A stretch of DNA of 37,666 nt from Bernardetia sp. MNP-M8 (GTDB lineage Bacteria; Bacteroidota; Bacteroidia; Cytophagales; Bernardetiaceae): NCBI RefSeq assembly GCF_037126285.1, contig NZ_CP147014.1, forward strand, positions 1 to 37,666. Direction: 5' to 3'. The stretch's first letter is position 1. Every line of letters starts with the position of its first letter. The notes under the pieces are model-generated. The model did no database searches, was not told the DNA's origin, and was given only the letters and a program-made list of their open reading frames with translations. This document shows positions 17,212-29,400 of the stretch, piece after piece. Made by a program: the position numbers and the translations under genes.

Positions 17212-20200
17212 TTATTTTTCTTTCGTAATAGTTGATTTCCCTGAAAATGTCTTTTGGGTTCTGTTACCAGTTTCAGTAGGGTCTTTTAATGAAGTGATAT
17301 TTCCTGCACTTGCAGCGAGTAAATTACGTCTTCCTGAACGCATAATAGTACAGTCTATATTCCCTGTAAAAATAGAAGGAGTTTCATGAATAACAAAGAA
17401 TTGGAAACGTTGTGTTTTTCTATCTGCTCCCATATAAATAGCTTTTGCCATTTTACCTTCTTTATTATCAATGATAAGTTCGTCCCCTGGTACAAGTTCG
17501 TCTGTCCAAAGTAATTTTTTCATTTTTACAGGGTCTGTACTACTTGGAATTGGAGCTTCTAAGTTGTACATACGACCACCATCTGCTTCTCTTGCCTCAA
17601 GTTCAAACTTCAAACCTACATTTCTATACGCCGCTCCCATTTCATCATATTGAGTGTAAGCAGGAATAGTATACGAGTAAATTTTATCATCAAAGTTATT
17701 ATTGACAGAAGTAAGTAAGACTCCACCTGTATTAGCATCCCAAAGTAGATTTTGAGTTGTAGAAGTAGAAAGACCATCTGATACTTTTACGTAATCTAAA
17801 ATACCTGAACGATAAATTATCTTGTTGATTGTAGTAATATTGACGGTTTCTTCACTCCCAGAGGAAGAGAAGAAGAGTGTAGGAATAGGTATCCCTGCTA
17901 GTTCTACAATAATATTAGTATTGAAGTTTCCACCTGCTCTAGTAGTTTTTGTTGTAGCCTTCCTAGAGTCTATAAAAACGTCATATTCTACTCCTACTAA
18001 GCGTTTTTCTTTTTTTATAATTCCATTTTTTTCTTCTACAAGTACATCACAAGCATTATCTAATACTTGTTGTTTGCCTCGTTGATTGGTTTTATAAAAG
18101 TATTGAGATGAACTGATAGGTTTGTCATACAGAACTTCTCCCTTGTCATTTTGTCCATAGTGGTACATAGCTTTAGGTTTTCCATCCATATTATTTACTT
18201 CAACAACGAACCCTTGAGACATTCCTGCACTTTGCTTTGTTTTGGCAAAAAATGGAAAAATACTCAATGTTGTATGCTTTTCTTCTTGATGGTCAATATC
18301 TGTTTGAGCTGCTAGAGTAGGAAAGTCCTTCGTAGTATAAAATTCATTGATAGTAAGTCCCGTAGTAGATACATCTTTAAACTCATTTATCTGAGCTATT
18401 TTATTAGCTGTAGCTAAACTTTTGACAGTAACTTTACTATATCCAACTTTCGCTCCTGGATAATATCCTTCATTGACAGGATACTCTACATAAAACTCAT
18501 AGCCTGTAAGTCCCATAGCATGTTTGGATTTACCAGGAATATCTTTGATATACTTCTCTGCATAACGCAGCGCATTTTCATCTCCTCCCAATAAAGGTTC
18601 ATAAGAAGCTACTCCAGAGCTTATTATTTTTCCATCTTCTTGAGTAGTATAATCATATACTTGTCCATAAGTAGATTGAGAATTATACTCTGGTGTACCT
18701 GTTCCATCCCAAAATTCTACAGATTTGACACGGTAGCCCCCTCCATATTTATGTCCTTTGGTATTGTTCAACTTAACATAGCTGTATTTATGTTTTATTT
18801 TTCTACCCCAATTTCTGTCTTTAGCAATGTTGTAGTAATTGCCTCTCACTTCACGTAATGCTTGAAATGCAGAAAACATTTTTGTAAGCTGATTCCAGTC
18901 TGGATTATCTTGATTATCATTCATCTCATTATTGGTAAGCAATAATCTAGGATGTTCTGTTTTGAGTTTAATCCAAGCAGCTACTGTAATTGGATGATAT
19001 AGTCTTCCTTTGGTATCCTTGGCAGGTTGTAGTGTAATGTATCCATAATTACCATCTTGGGTAATTCCTCTAGTATAAACACCTTCTTCTATTTTAGATT
19101 TTATATCCAAATAAGCACTCATATCTTCAAAGTCTTTATCTTCTCTTAAACCAATTAAGGTTTTGACATACACTTGCTCACGTCCATCCAAGTACTTATT
19201 TACAACTTGGGCAGCCTCTTCTTCTGTTAATCCTGTTTGAACATCATCGTCTTGTAGTCTAAAATAAATTCTAAGTTTTTCATCAGATAAATCTTCCTTA
19301 GGTAAAGTTTCTTTATCATTCTGAGAAAATGGATTTTCCTCTACACTAAATGGGTACATTTGCATGGTTTTCTTATCCTGTACATAAGCATAATCATCAG
19401 ATTCATATTTGATTCTCATGCGACTACCTGTAGGCATTTTGATTTCTTTTAAATTCCAAGCAGATACGTTATCTGTACGTTGATCATCTGTCAAAGTCTG
19501 ATCTACATAAGGAAAAGAAGCATGGGTTTTGTGAATTGGACTATTTTCTCTAGGGGCAAATACACCCCATCTATCTTGACTTCCTTGTGTTACTTCTTGT
19601 GGTGATATTATTGGATTTATACTAGAATAATCTGCATTATAATACTCAAATTCGTAAGGACTCAATTTGCCTCTTATAACACCTTGATAGGTGAACCATA
19701 TTTTCTTTAATGTCAATTTACCCAACCTGTTGTCTTGTGGATCTTCAGGGTCAATTCCCCCATTAGGAGTATTTTTACATAACTCATAGGTATAATCAAA
19801 ATGAATTTCTTTAATAGGCTTACCACTACCTGCATTAACTTCTTCTTTTTTAAACTCTGCTCGTGTAAACAAAGCTATTCTATCTAATTTTTTGAGTTTT
19901 GCTGCTGTTACACTTTTTCCGTCCTCTCTATCTGAGGTATAAAAAATAGCTATATGCGATTTGGTTTCTACTTTTTGAACATAGAAAATATCTTTCTTTC
20001 CAGAAGCAAGACTTGCTTTATCATCTACATTGGTGTTTCGTAAACCCTCTGTAAAATTAACCCCTTTGTATGGTGAACGCCACTCATAATCTGAATGTAC
20101 TCGCTCATAACCAAACTTAACCCAATAACCTAAGTCATTCTCTGATATTCCTCTGCCATCCTCATCATTGTAATCTACATCAATATAATCCGTTCCTAAA

Positions 20201-22401
20201 ATAGAGGTTAACAAATAAGCGTAAGGATAGGCTGGAGTAGTTGTTTCATTTTTATACTTCTCTGTTTCTTCCATTGTTTCCTCCTCACTTCCAAAACCAT
20301 CTAACTTAGATAAATGAGAACCGTCTTCTTGAAATTCATTTTCAGAGCCTTGGTCATCATATTTTCTAGACTTTACAGTTTCCTTTTGTTCGTAGTTGTA
20401 GGCAGGCAAACCATAGATATATCTACTCCCTCCAGCATTAAGACAAGTAAAACCTGCTAAATGGTGGTCTCTCAAATGTCTATTGCCTTCTGTATCAATA
20501 TTTTTTCTAGGTAAAGAAAATTCTTGTCCATTTTCCTCATATTTTATATTAAATTCAGGAAGAAGGGGAGCTTGTTTATTAGTAACCTCTTGAATAAGTG
20601 TATTTCTACTATCACGACCTTGATTGAAATAAGGATTTAGTACAGCATCTTTTGTAGTAACAACTGTATTTGTCATTGTAGCAGTTGCTAAAGCTGATAT
20701 ACTTGAATTTTCATTTGTAATATCTGATTCTACTTGTGAATAAGTAATTTTATTACCATTAGGACTTCCATCGCTATTGAGGTCAAAACGAACAGGCAAA
20801 TGATTACCAATTTTTTCTAGACTGGTGATAGGCTTTATACTAGCTTCTCCTTGAAATTTATAGTACAAAGGCTCATGAAGGCTTCCTGGTTGTTTAGACT
20901 TGAAACCATATTTTCCTATTTGAGATAGTTTTTCTGTCTTAGAAGAACCTCCTGTATATTCTAGATTAATACCCCAATGACTATCTGGAACAGGTGTAGA
21001 AATATCCAATCCTACTGCACCACTTCTTGTGATTGATTTAGCATAATTATCTCCCAAAACACCTACTTCTCCACGGTAAGGACGAAACATTCCTGTAATA
21101 CCTTGACCAGTAACCATGTATGTATCATACATAAAATTAGGAGTAGGGAGAGTTTTTGTTTCTTTGTCTATTATTTTATCTCGTTCCCTATTAATATCCA
21201 TCAACCCTTTTGCATTTTCAGAGTGATTATAACCATAAGCAGAATTAAGAATCAGATTTGGATTTCTAGTATCATACTTTATACCTTGTGAGGTTAGTGT
21301 TCCTGATACATTAAAACTTCCTCCATAAATACCTTTTGGAGCTAAACCTACCTTCGCCATAAAAGACGTGGTAACAACTAAAGTTGGAGTTGCAATAGAA
21401 GGCATATAACCATTATTTGTGAAGTCTAATGACCAGTTACCACTAAGTGAATTACTTGTTTGACCATTAGTTTTTCTAGTTGTATGATTAGTTTTTGATT
21501 TGCCTAAACTAGCAGATAAACTATAACCTTCTGATAACAATCCTTGACGAGAGTTATACTGATTACTATGAGTCAAGCCTAATCCAACTCGTTTGTTTGA
21601 AGAAACCAAATCATAATCTTTTGGCTGAAGACCTGACGTACCCTCTCTGTACTCTGCATCATGTTCATCCTTACTAACAGAAAAATTAAAATTAATACTA
21701 TTACTAGTTCCACTATTAATACCACTTTCAGAGTCTACAGTTAGATTATGTGTTCTCCCTAAACTTATACCTGATACACCTATATTTTCTAAGTTCTTAT
21801 TTACTATATCCATTCCATAAGAAAAAGTAGGAGCAAACGAATATCCTACACCTGTATAATTATTGTCTCTAACAGACAGAGTAAGTCCTGCAGATAGATT
21901 TACTCCTCCCAAAGGAGTATTTTTGAAAATTTTCCCTAATTTAGTTAATTTGTCTTGTTCATATCCAAATAACTCTAAAGCTATATTACCACCTACACTA
22001 GTTGAAACTGTAGTATTTGGTTTTCTTTCTATTTTTTGTGTTATGCTATCTCCCTTAAACTCATCAGGTAGTCCACGCATCTGGCGATTGATTGCTCCTG
22101 GTGTTAAGTTCCAGCCTAAACCTACCCAACTAGCCTCTTCTTCTACACCTACACCTGCTTGATACGTAAGATTGAAAGGATAACCTCCATCTGGTCCTGG
22201 TAATTCGAATAAAGGAATGTTATAAGAAAAATCTCCTGAGAATAAATCTACACTATTATTAGCTCCAACAGGCGCAAACTGAACATGTTCAGGCTGTGAA
22301 GGACCTGAAGTAAGAGCATAACTTACAGCAGGAAAAAAAATCTCTACAACAAGATTAATGACTGTAAATAAAGACACAAAACGGTATAGCTTCTTTCTCA
22401 T
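17212..22401 (-). CDS. SpvB/TcB-like secreted shell protein of the RHS system
   Basis: The protein has 1729 residues. The N-terminal hydrophobic signal (about residues 1-30, ending AVSYAL) is followed by a conserved block at about 44-115: VGANNSVDLFSGDFSYNIPL, PGPDGGYPFNLTYQAG, EEEASWVGLGWNLTPGAINR. This resembles the opening strands of SpvB/TcaC/TcB proteins, which form the wall of Tc/RHS cocoons. The remainder is beta-rich with extended YE-like strands and ends in SGRRNLLAASAGNITSLKDP, a segment that in related giant proteins precedes further repeats. The chain therefore seems to stop where longer homologues continue. It lies 8 bp before the 1188-residue gene. A role as one half of a split cocoon is inferred. 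Confidence 0.85.
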   Translation of the reverse strand: MRKKLYRFVSLFTVINLVVEIFFPAVSYALTSGPSQPEHVQFAPVGANNSVDLFSGDFSYNIPLFELPGPDGGYPFNLTYQAGVGVEEEASWVGLGWNLTPGAINRQMRGLPDEFKGDSITQKIERKPNTTVSTSVGGNIALELFGYEQDKLTKLGKIFKNTPLGGVNLSAGLTLSVRDNNYTGVGYSFAPTFSYGMDIVNKNLENIGVSGISLGRTHNLTVDSESGINSGTSNSINFNFSVSKDEHDAEYREGTSGLQPKDYDLVSSNKRVGLGLTHSNQYNSRQGLLSEGYSLSASLGKSKTNHTTRKTNGQTSNSLSGNWSLDFTNNGYMPSIATPTLVVTTSFMAKVGLAPKGIYGGSFNVSGTLTSQGIKYDTRNPNLILNSAYGYNHSENAKGLMDINRERDKIIDKETKTLPTPNFMYDTYMVTGQGITGMFRPYRGEVGVLGDNYAKSITRSGAVGLDISTPVPDSHWGINLEYTGGSSKTEKLSQIGKYGFKSKQPGSLHEPLYYKFQGEASIKPITSLEKIGNHLPVRFDLNSDGSPNGNKITYSQVESDITNENSSISALATATMTNTVVTTKDAVLNPYFNQGRDSRNTLIQEVTNKQAPLLPEFNIKYEENGQEFSLPRKNIDTEGNRHLRDHHLAGFTCLNAGGSRYIYGLPAYNYEQKETVKSRKYDDQGSENEFQEDGSHLSKLDGFGSEEETMEETEKYKNETTTPAYPYAYLLTSILGTDYIDVDYNDEDGRGISENDLGYWVKFGYERVHSDYEWRSPYKGVNFTEGLRNTNVDDKASLASGKKDIFYVQKVETKSHIAIFYTSDREDGKSVTAAKLKKLDRIALFTRAEFKKEEVNAGSGKPIKEIHFDYTYELCKNTPNGGIDPEDPQDNRLGKLTLKKIWFTYQGVIRGKLSPYEFEYYNADYSSINPIISPQEVTQGSQDRWGVFAPRENSPIHKTHASFPYVDQTLTDDQRTDNVSAWNLKEIKMPTGSRMRIKYESDDYAYVQDKKTMQMYPFSVEENPFSQNDKETLPKEDLSDEKLRIYFRLQDDDVQTGLTEEEAAQVVNKYLDGREQVYVKTLIGLREDKDFEDMSAYLDIKSKIEEGVYTRGITQDGNYGYITLQPAKDTKGRLYHPITVAAWIKLKTEHPRLLLTNNEMNDNQDNPDWNQLTKMFSAFQALREVRGNYYNIAKDRNWGRKIKHKYSYVKLNNTKGHKYGGGYRVKSVEFWDGTGTPEYNSQSTYGQVYDYTTQEDGKIISSGVASYEPLLGGDENALRYAEKYIKDIPGKSKHAMGLTGYEFYVEYPVNEGYYPGAKVGYSKVTVKSLATANKIAQINEFKDVSTTGLTINEFYTTKDFPTLAAQTDIDHQEEKHTTLSIFPFFAKTKQSAGMSQGFVVEVNNMDGKPKAMYHYGQNDKGEVLYDKPISSSQYFYKTNQRGKQQVLDNACDVLVEEKNGIIKKEKRLVGVEYDVFIDSRKATTKTTRAGGNFNTNIIVELAGIPIPTLFFSSSGSEETVNITTINKIIYRSGILDYVKVSDGLSTSTTQNLLWDANTGGVLLTSVNNNFDDKIYSYTIPAYTQYDEMGAAYRNVGLKFELEAREADGGRMYNLEAPIPSSTDPVKMKKLLWTDELVPGDELIIDNKEGKMAKAIYMGADRKTQRFQFFVIHETPSIFTGNIDCTIMRSGRRNLLAASAGNITSLKDPTETGNRTQKTFSGKSTITKEK

Positions 22402-22436
22402 AATAACTTTTTGTCTATTAATTGACCTGTATTATT

Positions 22437-22967
22437 TTATTCTACTGAAGGTAGTTGGCTTAAATCAAAAGTAAATTTTACAGGACCTGTTTGTAGAGGT
22501 TCTGGATTAATAACTAATTTTATAGGAGAGGATTTTGAATTTTCAAGCTCAAAACCAACTATGAAATAGAGTTCTCCTAACTTCCCATGAGATTGCTCAT
22601 AATGAAACACTTTACATGGATATTTTTTATTGTCTTTTTCTATATAAATATCCTTCTCAAAAGAGAAAGAAAAATAACTGTAATTTTCAGCAGAAACTGC
22701 TGATACTAATTCTCTGTTCTTACCATCAGATAGTATATGAATATAAAAAACATGAGCAACAGGATTCTCTACATTATCTTTAATTACTTGATACGTGCTA
22801 TCTGCATACTGTACATCTAATGTAATAGTATTAATAGTACGCTGCTGATGAAATTCATTTTCACTATTCTGTAACCAGCTTACATACTCCTGTTTATCAA
22901 CAGAATTACAAGCACTCAAGAAACAGCATAATAAACAAAATAGCAATAGAATATTATTGATCTTCAT
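22437..22967 (-). CDS. Lipoprotein of unknown function in the rhs operon
   Basis: This 176-residue protein has a lipobox LSAC with Cys20 after a hydrophobic run, so it is anchored in a membrane of the envelope. The mature part is mostly beta (TITLDVQYADSTYQVIKDN ... HVFYIHILSDGKNRELVSAV ... GKLGELYFIVGFELEN). Its start lies within the previous gene (14-bp overlap), and 35 bp separate it from the 1729-residue gene. The family is not recognised. Placement between a chaperone-like protein and the shell protein suggests an envelope role in export or self-protection. Confidence 0.78.
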   Translation of the reverse strand: MKINNILLLFCLLCCFLSACNSVDKQEYVSWLQNSENEFHQQRTINTITLDVQYADSTYQVIKDNVENPVAHVFYIHILSDGKNRELVSAVSAENYSYFSFSFEKDIYIEKDNKKYPCKVFHYEQSHGKLGELYFIVGFELENSKSSPIKLVINPEPLQTGPVKFTFDLSQLPSVE

Positions 22968-23424
22968 ATTTTTTATTTACGTATTCAATAATTTCATCTG
23001 TAATATCTAAATCTTCACGAGCATACATCATAGAACCACTCCCTGTTGCACCTTGAATAAAATCATAGCTATTTGCTTTACCATATTCTTGTACATAAGA
23101 GTTGAGTTGATTCCATATTTGAGTATTATATTTTAGAGCTGCCTCTTCTTCTTCTTGTTCGATACGAAGAGCTTGTTGTCTATAATAAAGCTCTGTTTGT
23201 TCGTCTTTAACTAATAAACGAATGGAATCCAATCGCATCTTATTAGCTGATTTTAAATTCAAGAGCTGAGCTTCTAGTTCTTTTTTTGCTTTAAAGCTCT
23301 CATAAACTTTATAATTTTCTATGTAAGCCTGTTTTTTAGGAGCTTTCCATAAAACAATTATAAAACATGAAATAATACTTAAAACTACACTCAATAGAAC
23401 TGTAATGATACTGTTTTTATTCAT
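22954..23424 (-). CDS. OmpH/Skp-like membrane-anchored coiled-coil protein
   Basis: The real start is taken as the ATG at 23424 (156 residues). An upstream ATG at 23514 would run through the end of the previous gene, whereas 23424 follows its TAA by one base (translational coupling). Residues 2-26 form a hydrophobic signal or membrane anchor (SIITVLLSVVLSIISCFIIVLW). Residues about 30-90 are a charged coiled coil (AKKELEAQLLNLKSANKMRLDSIR). The C-terminus SYDFIQGATGSGSMMYAREDLDITDEIIEYVNKKYE matches the end of the OmpH/Skp fold, in which a strand pair is followed by ditDeVi..lN. Skp is a periplasmic holdase; holding RHS-locus proteins during export is an inference. It overlaps the next gene by 14 bp. 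Confidence 0.75.
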   Translation of the reverse strand: MNKNSIITVLLSVVLSIISCFIIVLWKAPKKQAYIENYKVYESFKAKKELEAQLLNLKSANKMRLDSIRLLVKDEQTELYYRQQALRIEQEEEEAALKYNTQIWNQLNSYVQEYGKANSYDFIQGATGSGSMMYAREDLDITDEIIEYVNKKYEDQ

Positions 23425-23425
23425 T

Positions 23426-26400
23426 TTATCTAGTCTTAAAGATGTTTTGTATTTTAGGTAGTAAATTACGAATAGAGAAACGAACATTGATTTTGTAACC
23501 TTTTTTAGATGCAACAGGAGGCTCTAAACGTTCGTTTTCTGAACAGTCATCACTTTGTCCTATATTAAAAACATCATCAGTAGTGTCTACTTCATTCCCC
23601 CAATCATCTATAACTACAGCTTTTAAAGTTGCGTTACCTTGCATACCTGTAAAATCAATTGGAAACTCAACTTGTTGCTCTGAAGAACTTTGTACATCTA
23701 ACAATGTCCAATCAGTTGCACCATCTTCTTTTCCCCATAACTCAACTACATAATCAGCATGTCCACCTTCAATAGAAACTTTATAAATAAGAGTTTCATC
23801 AGGACAGTACAAACTATTTCCAGCTAAATTAGCTTTCATAGCACCAAAGCCATATTTGAAATTCAGAACTTTACGTCTATTATTTTCATCAAAGACTTCC
23901 ATTACATAATATTCATTCTCACTACAAACCTCATTCAAATCAAGGCTATACCAATTTGAACCTATTTTTTTAGTCAGTTCTACTGTTCCGACTTCACAAC
24001 GTTCCCAGTTGTAAATATGAATATCTAAATCACCTTCTTTATAACGTTCTGTATATTTAAAATTGAGAAGTCCCTCATCGTTAGTAGAATAATAAGAAGC
24101 CGATAAATTTTTATTTAGCTCTAAAAAAGAATAATTTTTAGATAAATCTAAGCCAAATACAGCAATAGGAGTTTCAGGATTACAATCACCATTACGTAAC
24201 GTAATCGTCTTTTCTAACATTACTTCACAACCTTGTGGACTTGTAATTTTTAAACGATAAGTAGCTGTTTCTTGGAAATCTAAAACTCTTAAAGTAAGAT
24301 AATCAGAAGATATTTCATAGTCTGTATTACTATTATCGATGAGTTGATCATTTACAAACCATTCTACATCATAATCTGTCAAATCTCTTTCTATACCTAG
24401 AACACCTCTTATATCGAATGACTCCCCTGAAATAACTCGTGGAGGAGTAGCTAAAGAAAGTAACTCTATAGCATTTACTTCTACATCATAAGTAATAGTA
24501 TAGTCTTCTTCAGGTGTTCCATTTGTGCCTTTTATGATAAGTACATAAATTCCATTTGGTAAATAATCTTCTTCATAGGTAATACCTGATCCTGTAGATA
24601 CTTCTTGACCACTAGAGTTGTACAAAGTATAAGTATAAGTATAATCGTCTCTTGGGTCTATAGATAATGAAACTTCATTGCTACAAAATGCTACATTAAT
24701 GCTTTTATCACACATATTCAAATAAGCAGGGTGAGTTTTTGAACTTGCTCCAAACAAATCTGCTGTCACTGATAATTTACTTGTAATAGCATTTTGGACA
24801 GTTCTAACAACTCTTTCTTGACCCTGAGGATTAATATATATATACTCAATCACATTACCTTTACGTTTTATACGTAATTTAGACCCTTGTTCTATTTGAA
24901 TACTAGGTGAAAAAACACGAGGATTACCACTCTCATAAATCTGTAATTCATTGAGGCGATAATAAAAAGCATAATCAATACTGCCATAATGTGCTGTAGG
25001 ATCATCTGAAAAACCTAACATATAATATGTAGAACTACGAATATCAGTAATATCAATCTCTAAATAACCATTCTCATTAGCTTCTAAAAAACTACTATTT
25101 GAATACCCTCCTGTACCCCAAGTATTTCCTCCACTACTATTAGCTAACTGATTAGATTGATAAGAATAAGCTGATAGAGTAAAAACTACTGAATTTGGGT
25201 TTACATAACGAATAAATTTACGTGAAATGCCATCTTTTGAAATAATAATAGTGTACTGACCACTAACTAGATTAGGTAAAGTAATTGAGGTTGTGAAACT
25301 TCCTACTTGAGAAGTTTCTAAAACTTCATAGCTATAATCCCCAGTTCCTGAGCTTGATAAAATAATGCTTCCTGTATTATTTGAACTACAATCTGAATTA
25401 TTAACTACTACTTCTACTTCATTCAAACACATATTCAAATAAGCAGGGTGAGTTTTTGAACTTGCTCCAAATAAATCTGCTGTCACTGATAATTTACTTG
25501 TAATAGCATTTTGAACAGTTCTAACAACTCTTTCTTGACCCTGAGGATTAATATATATATACTCAATCACATTACCTTTACGTTTTATACGTAATTTAGA
25601 CCCTTGTTCTATTTGAATACTAGGTGAAAAAACACGAGGATTACCACTCTCATAAATCTGTAATTCATTGAGGCGATAATAAAAAGCATAATCAATACTG
25701 CCATAATGTGCTGTAGGATCATCTGAAAAACCTAACATATAATATGTAGAACTACGAATATCAGTAATATCAATCTCTAAATAACCATTCTCGTTAGCTT
25801 CTAAAAAACTACTACTTGAATACCCTCCTGTATTCCAACCTCCTCCACTACTATTAGCTAACTGATTAGTTTGATAAGAATAAGTTGAAAGAGTATTATC
25901 AAAAATTACTGAATTTGGATTTATATAACGAATAAATTCACGTGAAACGCCATCTTTTGAAATAATAATAGTGTACTGACCACTAGCTAGATTAGATAAA
26001 GTAATTGAGGTTGTGAAACTTCCTACTTGAGAAGTTTCCAAAACTTCATAGCTATAATCCCCAGTTTCTGAGCTTGATAAAATAATACTACCTGTGTTAT
26101 CTGAACTACAATCTGAATTATTTACTACTACAGATACTTCACTTAAACACCTATCTAAATACAAACGAGGTATTCTTCTACTAGCATCACGAGTGTGAGC
26201 AGCAACATATAATGAAGCTGTGCTTAAAGTTGGACTTGTATAAAGCAAAATACCATTCTTATAATAAGAGATTACTCCATTAACACGCTCAATACGTAAA
26301 TTGATTATACTAGATTCTATAGTAAAATTAAGGGGTAATACCACATTATTCTCTCTAATATAAAGAACATTACCAGCCTGTTGAAAACCATAGTCTAAAT

Positions 26401-29400
26401 ATCTATATGAACCAGTAGGAGTATCCCTAAAACCTACCATATATTGTCTATTAGTATAAGGGGCAGAAACACTAAACTCTAATGATCCATTACCATCTAA
26501 TGTCTCTAAACTTGTAGCCTCACTCTTCCAAGGATCTCCATTTGGTTGTGTATCAAATAACTCTCCTGTCTCTGAATCGTAACCCATATAAATCATGCTT
26601 CCAAAACGAATACTAGAAGCAGATTCAATACTTACACGATAACTAAATAAATTTCCTGTTGATGTTATAACTTCAACTGTATAAACTCCTACAGGAAAAG
26701 GCAATGACAAATTATTACTTAATATTTCTCCACCACCTACTACATTATTAGAGGAATTCTTAATACTATAATCACTTAAAGCATATCCTATAATATCTAT
26801 ACTCCCATTACCCAAACAATCTGCTTGTGTAGCAGATACTTTATTTAAACATTCGTTCAAATACAAACGAGGTATTCTTCTACTAGCATCAAGAGTATGA
26901 GCAGCAACGTATAGTGAAGAGGTATTTACTGTTGGACTTACATAAAGCAAAATACCATCCTTATAATAAGATATTACTCCATTAACACGCTCAATACGTA
27001 AATTTGTACTTGAACCTATTAGATAACGAGCAACTACCACATTATTCTCTCTAACATAAAGAACATTACCAGCCTGTTGAAAACCATAGTCTAAATATCT
27101 ATATGAACCAGTAGGAGTATCCCTAAAACCTACCATATATTGTCTGTTAGTATAAGGAGCAGAAACACTAAACTCTAATGATCCATTACCATCCAATGTT
27201 TCTAAACTAGTAGCCGAACTTGTCCAAGCCCAAGTAGATCCATTTGGTTGTGTACCAAATAACTCTCCTGATTCTGAATCATAACCCATATAACTCATGC
27301 CTCCAAAACGAATGCTAGAAGCAGATTCAATACTTACACGATAACTAAATAATTCTCCTGTCAATGTTGTAACTTCAACTGTATAAACTCCTATAGGAAA
27401 AGGTAATGACATCATAGTATTTGTAATATCTCCTCCTCCAACTGGAGTACCTGAAGCATCTTTAATACTATACGTTCCTGAGCTATACCCTACAATATTG
27501 ATACTACCATTACCAAAACAATCTGCTTGACTTACAAATACTTTTGTATCACAAGTATTCAAATACAAACGAGGTATTCTTCTACTAGCATCACGAGTGT
27601 GAGCTGTAACATATAATGGAGCTGTATTTAAAGTTGGACTTGTATAAAGTAAAATACCATTCTTATAATAAGAGACTACACCATTAACACGTTCAATACG
27701 CAAGTTCATAGTTGAACTTTCTGTACTATACTGACCTACTATCACATTATTCTCTCTAATATAAAGAGCATTACCAGCCTGCTGAAAACCATAGTCTAAA
27801 TCCCTATAAGCACCAGTAGGAGTATCTCTAAAACCTACCATATATTGTCTGTTAGTATAAGGAGCAGAAACACTAAACTCTAATGATCCATTACCATCCA
27901 ATGTTTCTAAACTAGTAGCCGAACTTGTCCAAGCCCAAGTAGATCCATTTGGTTGTGTACCAAATAACTCTCCTGATTCTGAATCATAACCCATATAACT
28001 CATGCCTCCAAAACGAATGCTAGAAGCAGATTCAATACTTACACGATAACTAAATAATTCTCCTGTCAATGTTGTAACTTCAACTGTATAAACTCCTATA
28101 GGAAAAGGTAATGACATCATAGTATTTGTAATATCTCCTCCTCCAACTGGAGTACCTGAAGCATCTTTAATACTATACGTTCCTGAGCTATACCCTACAA
28201 TATTGATACTACCATTACCAAAACAATCTGCTTGACTTACAAATACTTTTGTATCACAAGTATTCAAATACAAACGAGGTATTCTTCTACTAGCATCACG
28301 AGTGTGAGCTGTAACATATAATGGAGCTGTATTTAAAGTTGGACTTGTATAAAGTAAAATACCATTCTTATAATAAGAGACTACACCATTAACACGTTCA
28401 ATACGCAAGTTCATAGTTGAACTTTCTGTACTATACTGACCTACTATCACATTATTCTCTCTAATATAAAGAGCATTACCAGCCTGCTGAAAACCATAGT
28501 CTAAATCCCTATAAGCACCAGTAGGAGTATCTCTAAAACCTACCATATATTGTCTGTTAGTATAAGGAGCAGAAACACTAAACTCTAATGTTCCATTACC
28601 ATCCAATGTTTCTAAACTAGTAGCCGAACTTGTCCAAGCCCAAGTAGATCCATTTGGTTGTGTACCAAATAACTCTCCTGATTCTGAATCATAACCCATA
28701 TAACTCATGCCTGTCCACTCACTAAGATGTACTTTACAATCCTCCTCCTCACTCAAAGTAACCTCAATATCCTCACTCGTAAGAACAAGACCAGTTACAA
28801 TACCATTAGTTACCTTGCAATAATATGTACCCTCATCAGCAGTAGTAGTATTATCAATAGTAAGTATAGCTTTATTTGTGTTTGGATTAGGGATTTCGAT
28901 AGTAGACCCACTTTTATACCACTTATAGGTATTTTCTGCTGGTGTTCCTGTTACTGTGCCATCTAGCTGTATCGATTGTCCTAGTGTACCTTGTACATCT
29001 TGTGTGGGATATTTATTTTGAGGAATATATGAAGGATTTCCCACAAAAGGTGATTGCATTCCATCCTTTATTTTTTCAAGAATACCAAATTGGAGATAAT
29101 TATTTTTAATAGATAAATCTTGTAAAGGATTAGAAACTACAATATCTTCTAATTTATTATTATCCAAATATAAGTTATTTATTTTCTTCTCTACTCCATC
29201 TAGATTATCTAATACTAGCTCAGTAATATTATTGTCATTTAGATATAAGTTATCTATATCAAAATAATCTCCATCTATTGAGAAATCTATAACTTGATTA
29301 TTACTGATATCTAATGTTCCTACAGAAAACAAACTTTGACTTTCTACAAATATTTCAAAGTTAGTAGTTTGACTATTGCTAATATCTATTGTTCCTACCT

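Noticed and set aside
23425-23514. Upstream start for the OmpH-like protein
   Set aside because: It would overlap the end of the 2184-residue gene by 89 bp, and its N-terminus lacks a sensible signal sequence order; the ATG at 23424, one base after the upstream stop, fits better.
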